A DNA stretch of 64,000 nucleotides from Segniliparus rugosus ATCC BAA-974 (GCF_000185725.2 NZ_KI391953.1:860750-924749), one strand, 5' to 3'. Numbered from the stretch's first letter, positions 44,653 to 54,978 are shown. Notes: generated from the sequence alone by a model not told the origin. Program-made: numbers and translations.

Positions 44653-47096
44653 GTGCCGTCTCCTTTCAGCGTCCACGTCCAGTTTCGCACTTCGGGCAGG
44701 TCTTCGCCGTACGCGAGGATCCATTTCCGGTGGCGCTGCTGCTCGTCGAGCATGCTCTGGCGCAGCTCGGCGGCGATCCCCTCGAAATGCGGCTCCTGCA
44801 ACCGGTCCACGCGGTCCACGATGTCGACGACCAGCTGGAAGCGGTCCATCTTGTTGCGCACCAGCATGTCGAAGGGCGTGGTTGTGGCGCCTTCTTCGAG
44901 ATAGCCGCGCACATGCAGGTCGCGGTGCCCGGATCGCCGATACGCGAGGCGGTGGATGAGCGAGGGGTAGCCGTGGTAGGCGAAGACGACGGGCTTGCCG
45001 ACCGGGAAGAGCGCGTCGTACTCCGCGTCGGACATGCCGTGCGGGTGCTGGTCCGGGGATTGCAGCCGGAACAGGTCCACCACGTTCACCACGCGGACCT
45101 TCAGGGACGGCAGCCAGTCGCGCAGGATCGCGGCGGCGGCGAGCACTTCGACGGTGGGGACGTCGCCCGCGCAGGCGAGCACCGCGTCAAGCTCGCCGTC
45201 GGCCTCGTTCGAGGCCCATTCGAAGACCCCGGCCCCGCGCGCGCAGTGCGCGGCGGCCTCCTCGGCGGTGAGCCACACCGGCGAGTTGTTCTTGCCCGCG
45301 ACGATCACGTTGATGTAGTCGCGGCTGGCCAGGCAGTGCGCCGCCACCGACAACAGCGTGTTCGCGTCCGGCGGGAGGTAGATCCGGGCCACGTCGGCGC
45401 GTTTGTTCGCAACGTGGTCGATGAAGCCGGGGTCCTGGTGGGAGAACCCGTTGTGGTCCTGGCGCCACACATGCGAGGTGATCAGGTAGTTGAGCGAGGC
45501 GATCGGGGCCCGCCAGGGCAGCTCCTTGGCCGTCTTCAGCCACTTGGCGTGCTGGTTCGCCATCGAGTCCACGATGTGCGCGAATGCCTCGTAGCAGGAG
45601 AAGAGCCCGTGCCGCCCGGTGAGCAGGTAGCCCTCCAACCATCCTTGGCACAGATGCTCGGAGAGGATTTCGAGCACCCTGCCGTCGCGGTCGAGGTGCT
45701 CGTCTGTCGGCAGGATCGCCGCCTCCCACTGTTTGTCGGTGACGGCGTACACGTCGTCGAGGCGGTTGGAGGCGGTCTCGTCCGGCCCGAACAGCCGGAA
45801 ATTGCGCGCGTGCGCGTTGCGCTCGATCACTGCCCGGAGGTATTTTCCGAGCTGGCGGGTCGGCTCGGCGGCAGTCGCGCCAGGGCGGTCGATTTCGACG
45901 GAGAACTCCTCGGGCGCGGGGAGGTCCAGCGGGCGCAGGAGCCGCCCGCCGTTGGCGTGCCGGTTCGCCCCCATGCGCTGCTCCGCCCGGAGGGGATGAG
46001 CGCGGTCACTTCGGCGGCGGGGCGGCCGTGCTCGTCGAAGAGCTCCTCGGGGCGGTACGAGCGCAGCCACGCTTCGAGCTGCCGCCGATGCCCGGCGTCT
46101 TCCCGCACGCGGGCGAGGGGCACTTGGTGCGCGCGCCACGTGCCCTCCACAGGGAGGCCGTCCACTTCGGCGGGGCCGGTCCAGCCCTTCGGGGTGCGCA
46201 GCACGATCATCGGCCAGGCGGGGCGGTCGCCGCCGCGCGTGGGCAGCTTGCCGAACCGCGCGAGGAACTGGATGGTCTGGATCTTGCGCAGCGCCTCGTC
46301 CACTGCGGCGGCCATCTGCTGGTGCATCGAGGCCGGATCGCTCCCCTCCACGTGGATCGGGTCGTGGCCGTAGCCGCGCAGCAGGGCTTCGAGCTCTCTG
46401 GGGCGGATCCGCGAGAGCACCGTCGGGTTCGCGATCTTGTAGCCGTTCAGGTGCAGGATCGGCAGGACCGCGCCGTCGTGTCCGGGGTCGAGGAACTTGT
46501 TCGCGTGCCAGCTCGCCGCGAGCGGCCCGGTCTCGGCCTCGCCGTCGCCGACCACGCAGGCGACGACGAGGTCGGGGTTGTCGAGCGCGGCCCCGTACGC
46601 GTGGGCGAGGGAGTAGCCGAGTTCCCCGCCCTCGTGGATGGAGCCTGGCACCTCGGGGGGCCACGTGGCTCGGCGTCCCGCCGGGGAAGGAGAACTCGCG
46701 GAACAGCGTGCGCATCCCAGCCGCGTCCCTGGGGACATCCGGGCGCACCTCGCTGTAGCTGCCCTCCAGCCAGGCGTTGGCGAAGAGCGCGGGACCGCCG
46801 TGGCCGGGGCCGATCACGTACATGAGGTTCGTGCCGTGGTCGCAGATCGCCCTGTTCAAGTGCGTGTAGACGAAGTTGAGCCCCGGCGAGGTGCCCCAGT
46901 GGCCTAAAAGGCGCGGTTTGATCTGCGCGGGCGTGAGCGGCTCGCGTAGGAGCGGGTTGTCCATGAGGTAGATCTGGCCGACGGTCAGATAGTTGGCGGC
47001 GCGCCAGTGCGCGTCCACCTGCCGGAGCCGCTCGTCGGCGAGCGGCTCCGGCGCGGAGCCGTGCGTCTCGGACGGGCCGCTGGCGACGGCGGTCAT
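44649..47096 (-). pseudogene. xfp: Xylulose-5-P/fructose-6-P phosphoketolase, two compensating frameshifts
   Basis: The enzyme splits xylulose-5-phosphate or fructose-6-phosphate with phosphate to acetyl-phosphate, using thiamine diphosphate. The gene (about 815 codons, normal size) shows [11 protein letters not shown], the diphosphate site GDGEAETGP and late QDHNGFSHQDPGF and HGYPSL segments. At 46655-46660 a G run shifts the frame (6 G, 5 expected), and near 45975-45985 a second shift restores it; the middle 680 bases are in another frame ([19 protein letters not shown]). Two compensating shifts point to base-calling errors more than decay. ATG 47096 overlaps the usp stop by one base. Confidence 0.85.
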
Positions 47097-48007
47097 CACT
47101 GCTCCTTCTGGGCGGTGCGCGGGCGGACGATGAGGACGGGGCAGGCCGCGTGGTGGACGAGCGCGCGCCCGGTCGAGCCGAGGAGCGCGCCGACGAACTC
47201 GCCCCTCCCTCTGCCGCCGACGACGATCAGCTGCGCCTTCTGCGAATGCCGGACGAGGGTCTCTTTCGGGGACCAGCTGACGACCTCCCGGTGCACCCGC
47301 ACGTCTGGATACTTCTCCTGCCAGCCCGCGAGCCGCTCGGCGAGGATTTCCTCATGCCGGTTCTTGGCGTCGTCCCAGTCTGCGAGATACTCGGTCCCGT
47401 AGGTGTAGATGGTCGGGGAAGGCAGCTCCGCCCAGGCGTGCATCGCGACGAGGTCGGCATGGCGGAACGAGGCCTCCTCGAAGGCCCACGCCACGGCTTC
47501 TTCGCTCGTCGGCGAGCCGTCGACGCCCACGACCACCGGGCCCGCCGAGCGGGCCGCGCCGTCCCCCGCGCGCACGACGGCCACCGGGCTGTGCGCCCGC
47601 GCGGCGAGGTCGATGGCCACCGAGCCTGCGAGGAGTTCGGCGAAGCCGCCGGTCCCCCTCGCCCCGACGACGGTGAGCAGCGCGTGCTTCGACGCCTCGA
47701 TCAGCGCCGAGGCCGGGGGCCCGGTCAACTGTTTCACGTGGATCTCGATGTTCGGGTAGACCGCGCGGGCCTCCCGCCCGGCCTCGGCCAGGAACGCTTT
47801 GGTGTCGTTCTCCATGGCGTCGAAGAAGCTTTGGGAGAAGCCGAGGTTGTAGCCGAACGCGATGCCGGTGTAGTCCACCGAGTGGACCAGGCGCAGCGGC
47901 ACGTTGCGCCGCCGGGCCTCCTGCGCTGCCCAGCGGACGGCGCAGACCGACGCGACGGAGCCGTCGACTCCGACGTGGATCATGGGCTCTTCGTGCGTGG
48001 TGTTCAT
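47096..48007 (-). CDS. Tandem universal stress protein
   Basis: The 303-residue product has two USP domains (about 14-150 and 160-300). Each has the ATP-binding pattern G-x2-G-x9-G-S/T: GARGTGGFAELLAGSVA and GGRGRGEFVGALLGSTGRAL. Tandem USPs (Rv2005c, Rv2623, Rv1996) are typical DosR-regulon members linked to growth arrest. ATG 48007 follows GGAGAAC; longer in-frame starts lack a site. It sits between the CBS protein and phosphoketolase on one transcript. Confidence 0.9.
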   Translation of the reverse strand: MNTTHEEPMIHVGVDGSVASVCAVRWAAQEARRRNVPLRLVHSVDYTGIAFGYNLGFSQSFFDAMENDTKAFLAEAGREARAVYPNIEIHVKQLTGPPASALIEASKHALLTVVGARGTGGFAELLAGSVAIDLAARAHSPVAVVRAGDGAARSAGPVVVGVDGSPTSEEAVAWAFEEASFRHADLVAMHAWAELPSPTIYTYGTEYLADWDDAKNRHEEILAERLAGWQEKYPDVRVHREVVSWSPKETLVRHSQKAQLIVVGGRGRGEFVGALLGSTGRALVHHAACPVLIVRPRTAQKEQ

Positions 48008-48044
48008 GGTCTTGTTCTCCTTCTTGGATTGGCCGGGCTGGGGT

Positions 48045-48662
48045 TCAGTCCAGCGGCAGGCCGCCGCCGGTTTTCGTGTTCTCAAGGCTGCCGCTCACGG
48101 TGTTGACCAGGCTCACGCCGGTCACGCCGGGCACCGAGTCGATGAGCCCGGCGACGACGACCGGGTCCTCGACATCGCTGATGTCGCCTTCGACCGACAC
48201 TTTCCCGTCGCGCACCTCGACGACCCAGCGCTCGGCTTGGGCGTAGCAGGCGAGCCGGTCGCGGATGTCGCCGAGGATCTCCTGCTCGTCGCGGGCAAGT
48301 GCTTTGAGCAGGTCGCGGCGGGTGACGATGCCGACGACATGCGCGTCTTGCAGGACGGGGACGCTCCGCGCGCCGTCGTCGGCCATCATGGCCGCCATTT
48401 CGGCGGGCGGGCTCCACGGGCTCAGGCCGGTGGATTGGCGGCGCATCGCCGACTCCACGGTCGAGACGACCGGGCTTGTGCTCAACGACGCTTGCGCGCG
48501 CATCAGCTCGCGCTCGCCGACCATGCCGACCAGACGCTCGTCCTTGTCGAGCACGGGCACGCTTGTGAATCCCCGCCGCGCGAGGAGGGCCGTCGCCGCA
48601 TGGATCGACGTGTCCTGCGTGACGGTGACGACCGGCGTGGTCATGATGTCTTGTGCTCGCAT
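48045..48662 (-). CDS. CBS-pair/BON-domain protein, Hrp1-like
   Basis: The 205-residue product has two CBS motifs (residues 1-60 with MTTPVVTVTQDTSIHAA and GFTSVPVLD; 75-125 with ARSVPVLQDAHVVGIVTRRDLL) and a BON-type domain at about 135-190 (GDIRDRLACYAQAERW, VSVEGDISD). Hypoxic response protein Hrp1 (Rv2626c) has only the CBS pair; the CBS-BON form occurs elsewhere in mycobacteria. It probably senses adenine nucleotides. Two DevR-like boxes lie within 120 bases upstream. Confidence 0.88.
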   Translation of the reverse strand: MRAQDIMTTPVVTVTQDTSIHAATALLARRGFTSVPVLDKDERLVGMVGERELMRAQASLSTSPVVSTVESAMRRQSTGLSPWSPPAEMAAMMADDGARSVPVLQDAHVVGIVTRRDLLKALARDEQEILGDIRDRLACYAQAERWVVEVRDGKVSVEGDISDVEDPVVVAGLIDSVPGVTGVSLVNTVSGSLENTKTGGGLPLD

Positions 48663-48741
48663 GGCGCTCTCCCGGCGGTTCGTGGTTGGGCGGCTTTTCC
48701 TGATGCCTCTGACGCTATTGCTCGCCGTGCCTGTCGGGATA

Positions 48742-48777
48742 TGGCCGAAAGTCCTTTCCTGCGGGGACTTGGGGCAT
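48742..48777. promoter_or_regulatory. Two DevR-box-like sites upstream of the CBS-usp-xfp-devRS operon
   Basis: On the minus strand, AGGACTTTCGGCCA (48742-48755) matches GGGACTTNNGGCCC at 10 of 12 positions. On the plus strand, GGGACTTGGGGCAT (48764-48777) also matches at 10 of 12. Paired boxes 80-115 bases before a start are typical of DevR-activated genes. This suggests that devRS controls its own operon. Confidence 0.6.
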
Positions 48778-48793
48778 CGGCGGCTCCCGGCGC

Positions 48794-49876
48794 TCACCGA
48801 GGAACGGCCTGCTCCGCCTCCCTGGCGATTTCCAGCTCCTCGCGCGCGGCGAGCATCAGCACTCGCGGAGAGGCTCCGGGGGGACTGACGGTCCGATCGC
48901 CGCTCCCGCGCAGCAGCTCGGGGTCGGCGCGGAGGCCGAGCGCTCCCAAACCGCCGACAAGCTCTCCCATCAGGGCGGGCTGGTGCTCGGCCACCCCGCC
49001 CGTGAGCACGACCGCGTCGAGCCGCCGCAGCGCGGCGGACTGGGCCGCGATCTCGCGGCGCAGCCGGTGCAGGTACACGTCCACCGCCAGCGTCGCGTCC
49101 GGATCGCCCGCCGTTCGCAGCGCGAGCACCTCGCGGATGTCCCCGCTCGTGCCGGTCATCCCCGCGAGGCCGCTGCCGCGCTCAAGCACCTCGCCCATCT
49201 CCCGCACGTCCACCGCCTTCGTGTCGAGCAGCCGCAGCAGCAATCCGGGGTCGACGCTGCCGGATCGGGTGGCCATGACCGCGCCCTCCAACGGCGTGAG
49301 GCCCATGGACGTGTCGACGCCTCGGCCGCCCTCGACAGCCGTCGCGGAGACCCCCGCGCCGATATGGCAGCACACCAGCCCTAGATCCTCCTGCTGCGCG
49401 CCGAGCAGCTCCGCCGCTCTGCGCAGCGCGTGCGCGCAGGACAGGCCATGGAACCCGTAGCGGCGCAGCCCAAACGCCGCCGTCCACTCGCGAGGAAGGG
49501 CGTAGCGCGCGGCGGCCTCAGGCATCTGGGCGTGGAACGCGGTGTCGAAGCACGCCACGACCGGCGCGGCCAGCCGCCGCGCGGCGAAATCGGCGAGCTG
49601 GAGCGAGAGCGGCTGGTGCAGCGGGGCCAGCCAGGTCAGCGCCGCCAGTCGGTCTCGCGTCCTTTCGTTGTAGACGGCCGGCTCGTGCTGTTCGCCGCCG
49701 TGCACGAAGCGGACCCCGACCAGCTCCGGACCCCATGTGTCCGCGAGTTCGAGCATCCGGTCCCGCGCCTGGCCGACCGCCTCGCCGCGCAACGCGGCTT
49801 CGGCGAGCTGCTCCCCGTTCTCGACGACGGACAATTTCACGCTGGAGGAGCCGGGATTGACGACGAGCACGCGCAT
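48794..49876 (-). CDS. ackA: Acetate kinase
   Basis: The enzyme converts acetyl-phosphate and ADP to acetate and ATP. The 360-residue product has the ASKHA motifs VVNPGSSSVKLS at the start, FDTAFHAQMPEAAARYALP, RRYGFHGLS, CCHIGAGVSATAV, and GLTPLEGAVMATRSGSVDPG. It is somewhat shorter than E. coli AckA (400). Together with the phosphoketolase 1.7 kb downstream it completes a route from sugar phosphates to ATP. ATG 49876 starts the conserved domain directly. Two DevR-like boxes lie 59-94 bases upstream. Confidence 0.92.
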   Translation of the reverse strand: MRVLVVNPGSSSVKLSVVENGEQLAEAALRGEAVGQARDRMLELADTWGPELVGVRFVHGGEQHEPAVYNERTRDRLAALTWLAPLHQPLSLQLADFAARRLAAPVVACFDTAFHAQMPEAAARYALPREWTAAFGLRRYGFHGLSCAHALRRAAELLGAQQEDLGLVCCHIGAGVSATAVEGGRGVDTSMGLTPLEGAVMATRSGSVDPGLLLRLLDTKAVDVREMGEVLERGSGLAGMTGTSGDIREVLALRTAGDPDATLAVDVYLHRLRREIAAQSAALRRLDAVVLTGGVAEHQPALMGELVGGLGALGLRADPELLRGSGDRTVSPPGASPRVLMLAAREELEIAREAEQAVPR

Positions 49877-49934
49877 AGCACCAGGCTCCGCCCCCGAGCG
49901 CCTCTCGGCAAGGGCCGACCGCGCGCGACGCGCG

Positions 49935-49970
49935 CCGACCGAAGTCCCGCGCACAGGGGTCTTTCGGCCC
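49935..49970. promoter_or_regulatory. Two DevR-box-like sites between ackA and the membrane-protein gene
   Basis: Plus-strand GGGTCTTTCGGCCC (49957-49970) matches the DosR pattern GGGACTTNNGGCCC at 11 of 12 positions, the best site in the window. Minus-strand GGGACTTCGGTCGG (49935-49948) matches at 9 of 12. They lie in the divergent promoter of ackA and the gene at 50083. Confidence 0.6.
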
Positions 49971-50082
49971 TGTCCCGGCGCGGTCGCCAGGCGTTCGATG
50001 AGCAGCGGGAGCCTCGTAAAGGCTCTGGCGACGGCGGCAGGGCCGCCGCCGTCCATAACATCCGTCGAATGGAGGCACTCTG

Positions 50083-50556
50083 ATGATCGTTTCACAGCAG
50101 CTCGAGACCACGACGCGCGCGTTTGCCCGCGTGCTCGGCCCGTACCTTGTCATCGTCATGGCCGCAGCGGGGTCGCGCGCCTCGGATTTGCGGGGGCTGT
50201 TGGCCAGTCCCGGCCAAAGCCTATGGTGGGCGTGGGTGACCGGCGCGTTCGTCTTGCTCTGCGGTGTCATCGTCCTCGCATTGCATCCGTATTGGCGCGG
50301 TGCGGCGGCTGTGATGGTGTCGGCGCTGGGCGCGCTGACCGCGCTGAAAGGACTGGCCCTGATGGTCTTCCCCACGAGCTATCTGGCGTTCGCCAAGACC
50401 GTCATCGGGGGGCCGGCTTGGTTCGCGGGCTTGGCCGCCGCCGAGCTCGCCGGACTGTACCTGGTGTATGTCGGCTGGGCTCCGCGCAGGCGCGACCAGG
50501 CCGAGCGCGCAGAGAACGACAGGGGCAGGCCGTCCCATGTCTCCCACGCGGCGTGA
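50083..50556 (+). CDS. Small membrane protein in the dormancy island
   Basis: The 157-residue product has four hydrophobic segments separated by short loops, and a charged cytosolic tail (RRRDQAERAENDRGR). No family is recognised. It shares a divergent promoter region holding DevR-like boxes with ackA, so induction in hypoxia is probable. It is followed by a 295-bp gap in which nothing was recognised. Confidence 0.7.
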   Translation: MIVSQQLETTTRAFARVLGPYLVIVMAAAGSRASDLRGLLASPGQSLWWAWVTGAFVLLCGVIVLALHPYWRGAAAVMVSALGALTALKGLALMVFPTSYLAFAKTVIGGPAWFAGLAAAELAGLYLVYVGWAPRRRDQAERAENDRGRPSHVSHAA

Positions 50557-50851
50557 CGTGCTCGGCGGTCCGAGGCGGAGATCGTCGGCGGAGGCGGCCG
50601 ATGTCGAAAACCGGGGTTGGCGCGCGCGTCAGCGATCCGGCTTCCATGGGCGAACTGCAACGACAGATCCCGTCCACGGAGCTGAGCGCTCCAGCCGATC
50701 TGAGGAACGGGCGCTCGGGCCGCCTTTCGTCGGCGGGCGGCGCAGCGCCGCGCGAGGTAGAGTGGTCCCTGGCCAGACGCTCCCCGCTCTCGCAGCTTCT
50801 GCGATCGGGCGTGTGCGTCGGGTTCTTAATCCGCGCGATGAGAGGTGCTCT
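50557..50851. other. Gap before the molybdopterin oxidoreductase
   Basis: No gene, terminator or convincing DevR box is seen. A frame open on the plus strand through this region lacks coding features and a start with a ribosome binding site. Confidence 0.4.
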
Positions 50852-53179
50852 ATGGCCCAGGGCAGCGAGATAGCAGACGATTTCAACAATGGCCGAGGTC
50901 CTCGGCAGGACGGCGAGCTCTCTCAACGCGATTACACGCATCCGGCCGCGGGCTGGGGCGCCGCGTTCAGCGTGGGGGGCGTGCTGATCAAGAACCGGAG
51001 GCCGGTCGCGGGAACCGCCGGGATGCTGCGGATGAATCATGAGGGGAAGGGCTTCGATTGTCCGGGCTGCGCCTGGCCGGACGACCGCCACGGGCTGATG
51101 CTGGATCTGTGCGAGAACGGGGTCAAGCACACGACGTGGGAGATGACGCCGAAGCGCGTGGACGCCTCGTTCTTCGAAAGGCACACGGTCGCCGAGTTGT
51201 CTGCGTGGACCGACTACGAGCTGGAGGAGGCGGGCAGGCTCACCGAGCCTCTCGTCTACGACGAGGGGTCGGATAAGTATGTTCCGATCTCATGGGACGA
51301 GGCGTTCCGCCTGGTGGGCGACGCTCTCCGGGGTCTGGACAGCCCGCACCAGGCGAGTTTTTACACGTCGGGCCGGTTGAGCAACGAGGCCACTTTTCTC
51401 TATCAGTGGTGGGCGCGGGAGTTCGGGACGAACAACCTCCCCGACTGTTCGAACATGTGCCACGAGGCCTCCGGGCGCGCGCTCGAAGCCGCCCTTGGGA
51501 CGGGCAAAGGCCTGTGCGACCTCCCGGACTGGGAGCACGCCGACCTGTTCCTCATCATAGGCGTGAACGCGGCCTCGAACGCGCCGCGCATGCTCACCTC
51601 CCTCGGGGAGGCTTCCAAACGCGGCGCGCAGATCATCCATATCAATCCGATGATCGAAGCCGCCGCGCGCGACACGATCGTCCCGCACGACTTCCTCGAC
51701 ATGGCGCTCCTGCGGGCCACGAAGATCGGCGATCTGGACGTCCAGGTCCGGATCGGCGGCGACATGGCGGTGCTGCGCTCGATCGCCAAGGTCGCGTTCG
51801 AGCGCGCGGAGGCCGACCCCGACGTGCTCGACCGGGACTTCATCGCGGAGCACACCGCTGGGTTCGAGGAGTACCGCGCGGCTGTGGCGCGGACCAGCTG
51901 GGCGGAGCTGGTTCGGGGGTCGGGCGTCGCGGAGGAGACGCTGCGCGAGCTGGCGGACCGGTATCTGCGCGCCGAGCGCGCCATCGTCTCGTGGTGCCTC
52001 GGCGTCACGCAGCATGAGAATTCGGTGGACACGATCCGCGAGATCGTGAACGTCCTGATGTTGCGGGGCCATATCGGCAAGCTCGGCTCGGGGCCGTCCC
52101 CGGTCCGAGGGCACAGCAATGTGCAGGGCAACCGCACCTGCGGCATCGACAACCGGCCCGCCGAAGAATGGCTCGCCCGGTTCGACGCGGTCGCGGGCGT
52201 CGTCTCGCCTCGTGAGCGGGGTTTGGACACGGTGGACACGCTCAAAGGGCTGCTCGACGGGACGGTCAAAGTGTTCGTCGCGTTGGGCGGCAACTTCGTG
52301 CTCGCCGTCCCGGACACCGAGCTGGCGTTCCGCGCCCTGCGGAGAGCCGAGCTCACGGTGCAGGTGAGCACGAAGCTCAACCGGAGCCATCTCGTCCACG
52401 GCCGCGCGGCGCTCATCCTGCCCTGTTTCGGCAGGACGGAGCAGGATCTTGGGATCAACGGCAACCAGCAGGTGACTGCGGAAGACGCTATGAGCTACGT
52501 CAACCTCTCGCAGGGCAAGCGCAAACCCGCGAGCCCGCACCTGCGCTCCGAAGTCGCGATCCTCGCGGGCATGGCGAGCGCCACGCTGCCGGAGTCGAAG
52601 ACCCCGTGGGCGTGGTTCGCGGAGGACTACGACCGCATCCGCGACGTGATGGCGGAGGCGATCGAGGGGTTCGACGGCTTCAACCGGCGCGTGCGCGAGC
52701 CGTTGGGGTTCCGCATCGCGCAGCCCGCGCGGGACCGGGTCTTTCGGACCAAGACCGGGAAGGCCGAGTTCCACGCTGCGGCCCTGCCGGACATCGAACT
52801 CCCCACAGGGCAGCTGATGCTGGCGACGCAGCGCTCCCACGACCAGTGGAACACCACGATCTACTCGAACAACGACCGGTACCGTGGCGTCAAGAATTCG
52901 CGCACGGTCCTGTTTATGAACGCCGAGGACATGGCCGAGCGCGGCTTCGAGGAGTTCGCCCGCATCGACATCGAGAGCTTCTCCCGCGATGGCAGGACGC
53001 GGAAGGTGACCGGCTACCAGGCCGTGGCCTACAAGATTCCGCGCGGCAACGTGATCGGCTACATGCCGGAGCTGAACGTCCTGTGCGGTTTGGCGGAGCA
53101 GAGCGGGCAGAGCGACCAGCCGTTGATGAAGCATGTCGCGGTCCGAGTCACCAAGTCCTCGGCCCCGGCGGCCGGGTGA
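50852..53179 (+). CDS. Molybdopterin oxidoreductase, YdeP/FdhF-like (Rv2900c-like)
   Basis: The 775-residue product has the alpha-subunit fold of molybdopterin oxidoreductases: DCPGCAWPD near residue 70 (only two Cys, as in YdeP), LSNEATFLYQWWAREFGTNN-type segment, DCSNMCHEASG, and in the last quarter ATQRSHDQWNTTIYSNNDRY for cofactor binding. The classic N-terminal 4Fe-4S Cys pattern and Sec/Cys ligand of formate dehydrogenases are incomplete, so the reaction is uncertain; YdeP is tied to acid resistance. It overlaps the DyP gene by 4 bases. Molybdate would come through modABC. Confidence 0.85.
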   Translation: MAQGSEIADDFNNGRGPRQDGELSQRDYTHPAAGWGAAFSVGGVLIKNRRPVAGTAGMLRMNHEGKGFDCPGCAWPDDRHGLMLDLCENGVKHTTWEMTPKRVDASFFERHTVAELSAWTDYELEEAGRLTEPLVYDEGSDKYVPISWDEAFRLVGDALRGLDSPHQASFYTSGRLSNEATFLYQWWAREFGTNNLPDCSNMCHEASGRALEAALGTGKGLCDLPDWEHADLFLIIGVNAASNAPRMLTSLGEASKRGAQIIHINPMIEAAARDTIVPHDFLDMALLRATKIGDLDVQVRIGGDMAVLRSIAKVAFERAEADPDVLDRDFIAEHTAGFEEYRAAVARTSWAELVRGSGVAEETLRELADRYLRAERAIVSWCLGVTQHENSVDTIREIVNVLMLRGHIGKLGSGPSPVRGHSNVQGNRTCGIDNRPAEEWLARFDAVAGVVSPRERGLDTVDTLKGLLDGTVKVFVALGGNFVLAVPDTELAFRALRRAELTVQVSTKLNRSHLVHGRAALILPCFGRTEQDLGINGNQQVTAEDAMSYVNLSQGKRKPASPHLRSEVAILAGMASATLPESKTPWAWFAEDYDRIRDVMAEAIEGFDGFNRRVREPLGFRIAQPARDRVFRTKTGKAEFHAAALPDIELPTGQLMLATQRSHDQWNTTIYSNNDRYRGVKNSRTVLFMNAEDMAERGFEEFARIDIESFSRDGRTRKVTGYQAVAYKIPRGNVIGYMPELNVLCGLAEQSGQSDQPLMKHVAVRVTKSSAPAAG

Positions 53180-54162
53180 GTCCGGACGGCGCGGCTTCCG
53201 AGGCCGCGGCGGCGCAGCCGGTGCAGACCCTTGCGGAGGAGTCCGCGATCTTCCTGGTCCTCTCGGTCGAGGACGGCGGCGAGGAGGTCGTGCGCGACGT
53301 GCTGTCCCGGTTGGCGAACATCCAACGCGCGGTGCGGGCGCGCCGCCCGGACGGCGGGCTGTCGTGCGTGGCGGGCATCGGCTCGCTCGCCTGGGACCGT
53401 TTGTACTCGGGGCCGAAGCCCGCGAAGCTGCACGTGCTCCCGGAGTTCGCCGGGGCAAGGCACGCGTCGGTGTCCACTCCCGGCGATCTGCTGCTGCACA
53501 TTCGCGCTCAGCGGACGTTCTTGTCCTTCGAGATGGCGGCGCAGACGCTCAAACAGTTGGGCGGCGCGGTGCGGGTGGTGGACGAGGTGCGCGCGTTCCG
53601 CTCCTTCGAGGAGCGGGATCTGCTCGGCTTCGTCGAGGGCACCGAGAACCCGAGCGGCACGGCGGCGACCGCCGCGATCAGCGTCACCGCCGAGCAGGAT
53701 CCGGACTTCGCGGGCGCGAGCTATGTCGTCGTCCAGAAGTACCTGCACGATCTGGAAGCCTGGGGCCGCGTCCCTGTCGAGGAGCAGGAGCAGATCATCG
53801 GCCGGGGCAAGCTGGACGACATCGAGATACCGGACGAGCGCAAGCGGTCGAACGCGCACATCGTCCTCAACTCGGTGACGGACGAGCGCGGAGTCGAGCA
53901 GAAGATCGTGCGGGTCAACATGCCGTTCGGCAGCTTCCAGAGCGGGGAGTTCGGCACCTATTTCATCGGCTACACGAACGACCCCGGCGTCATCGAGACG
54001 ATGCTCGCGAACATGTTCGTCGGCTCCCCGCCGGGGAACTACGACCACGTGCTCGATTTCTCCACTGCGGTGACCGGCTCCTTGTTCTTCGTCCCCACCC
54101 AGAGCTTCCTCGAGGATCCGCCCAAGGCCCCGGCGGGGGCCCGCGCGAGCCTCGGGCGCTGA
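53176..54162 (+). CDS. DyP-type heme peroxidase
   Basis: GTG 53176 overlaps the oxidoreductase stop (GTGA). The 328-residue product has the DyP motif GFVEGTENPSG (GxxDG variant with Glu in place of Asp, as in YfeX-type members), the proximal His region RSNAHIVLN, and a late MPFGSFQSGEFGTYFIGY with the conserved Arg segment nearby. No signal peptide is present, so it is cytosolic or encapsulated; an encapsulin gene is not adjacent. Pairing with a molybdopterin enzyme suggests oxidative or acid stress defence. Confidence 0.88.
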   Translation: MSPDGAASEAAAAQPVQTLAEESAIFLVLSVEDGGEEVVRDVLSRLANIQRAVRARRPDGGLSCVAGIGSLAWDRLYSGPKPAKLHVLPEFAGARHASVSTPGDLLLHIRAQRTFLSFEMAAQTLKQLGGAVRVVDEVRAFRSFEERDLLGFVEGTENPSGTAATAAISVTAEQDPDFAGASYVVVQKYLHDLEAWGRVPVEEQEQIIGRGKLDDIEIPDERKRSNAHIVLNSVTDERGVEQKIVRVNMPFGSFQSGEFGTYFIGYTNDPGVIETMLANMFVGSPPGNYDHVLDFSTAVTGSLFFVPTQSFLEDPPKAPAGARASLGR

Positions 54163-54183
54163 TCCAGCGCGCGCCCGCCTCTG

Positions 54184-54978
54184 CTACCGCCGCAGATCCC
54201 ACTGCCCGAAGTCGGCGGCGAGCACGTCGTCCACGTCCACGTGCACGCCGTCGACGAGGGGCCCAGGGCTCGACGCGGTGTTGACCGCGCTCTGATACAG
54301 CACCGCGGCGGGCTCGCGCGCCCCGCCGGACCACGCTCGGGTCTGCCAAGCCCACCTGTGGCCCTCGGTCGTCGAGTGCCCGACGACGTTGTCGGCGATC
54401 GCCCAGCCGCAGGTCCGCGCGTGGCCGTAGACACCGGTGCGGTCGAAGCCGAGCACCGAGCCTATGCCTTGGAACCAGTGGACCGCGACGGTTTTCCAAG
54501 TGTGCTGGTCGATGTCCTCGTCCACGGCGAAGAAGATCGGCGCGGTATCCGGCCCGCCTGCGGCTTTGTGCAGCCGCAGCGCGGTCTGCGCGTCGGCGAC
54601 GCCGCCGTCGTAGCCTCGGGTGAAGTCCGATGGGGTGGGCTCTGCGGGTTTGCCGTACTGGTAGCAGCTGACGACATGCAGCCCCGCCGCGCGCAGCGCG
54701 TCCGCGTACTCGCGGGTGACGGGTTTGAAGTCGAAGTTCGCGGTCGGTCGAAGCTCGGACACGTAGACGAGCGCGCCTTGGTAGCCCGCCGCCTTGATCT
54801 GGTCAACGCCGACCAGCCGTTCGGTGAAGTCGACGAGCTTCGGGCCGTCCGCCGAGGCGGTCGGCGCGAAGGAGGCCGGGAGGGCCGCGAGGACCGGCGC
54901 GGCGGCGGCGTACCGGAGGGCCTCGCGCCTGGACACGAGGGGAGTTCCTCGGCTTCCTGCCGCCGACGAGTCGCGCAT
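54184..54978 (-). CDS. Tat-exported DUF1906 protein (Rv2525c-like)
   Basis: The 264-residue product has a Tat signal (SRREALRYAAAAPVLAALP) ending near ASA at residue 43. The mature domain is the DUF1906 glycoside-hydrolase-like TIM barrel: DQIKAAGYQGALVYVSE, VVSCYQYG, GYDGGVADAQTAL, APIFFAVDEDID and YGHARTCGWA. M. tuberculosis Rv2525c is a Tat substrate of this family tied to the cell wall. Carbohydrate cleavage is likely but unproven. Confidence 0.85.
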   Translation of the reverse strand: MRDSSAAGSRGTPLVSRREALRYAAAAPVLAALPASFAPTASADGPKLVDFTERLVGVDQIKAAGYQGALVYVSELRPTANFDFKPVTREYADALRAAGLHVVSCYQYGKPAEPTPSDFTRGYDGGVADAQTALRLHKAAGGPDTAPIFFAVDEDIDQHTWKTVAVHWFQGIGSVLGFDRTGVYGHARTCGWAIADNVVGHSTTEGHRWAWQTRAWSGGAREPAAVLYQSAVNTASSPGPLVDGVHVDVDDVLAADFGQWDLRR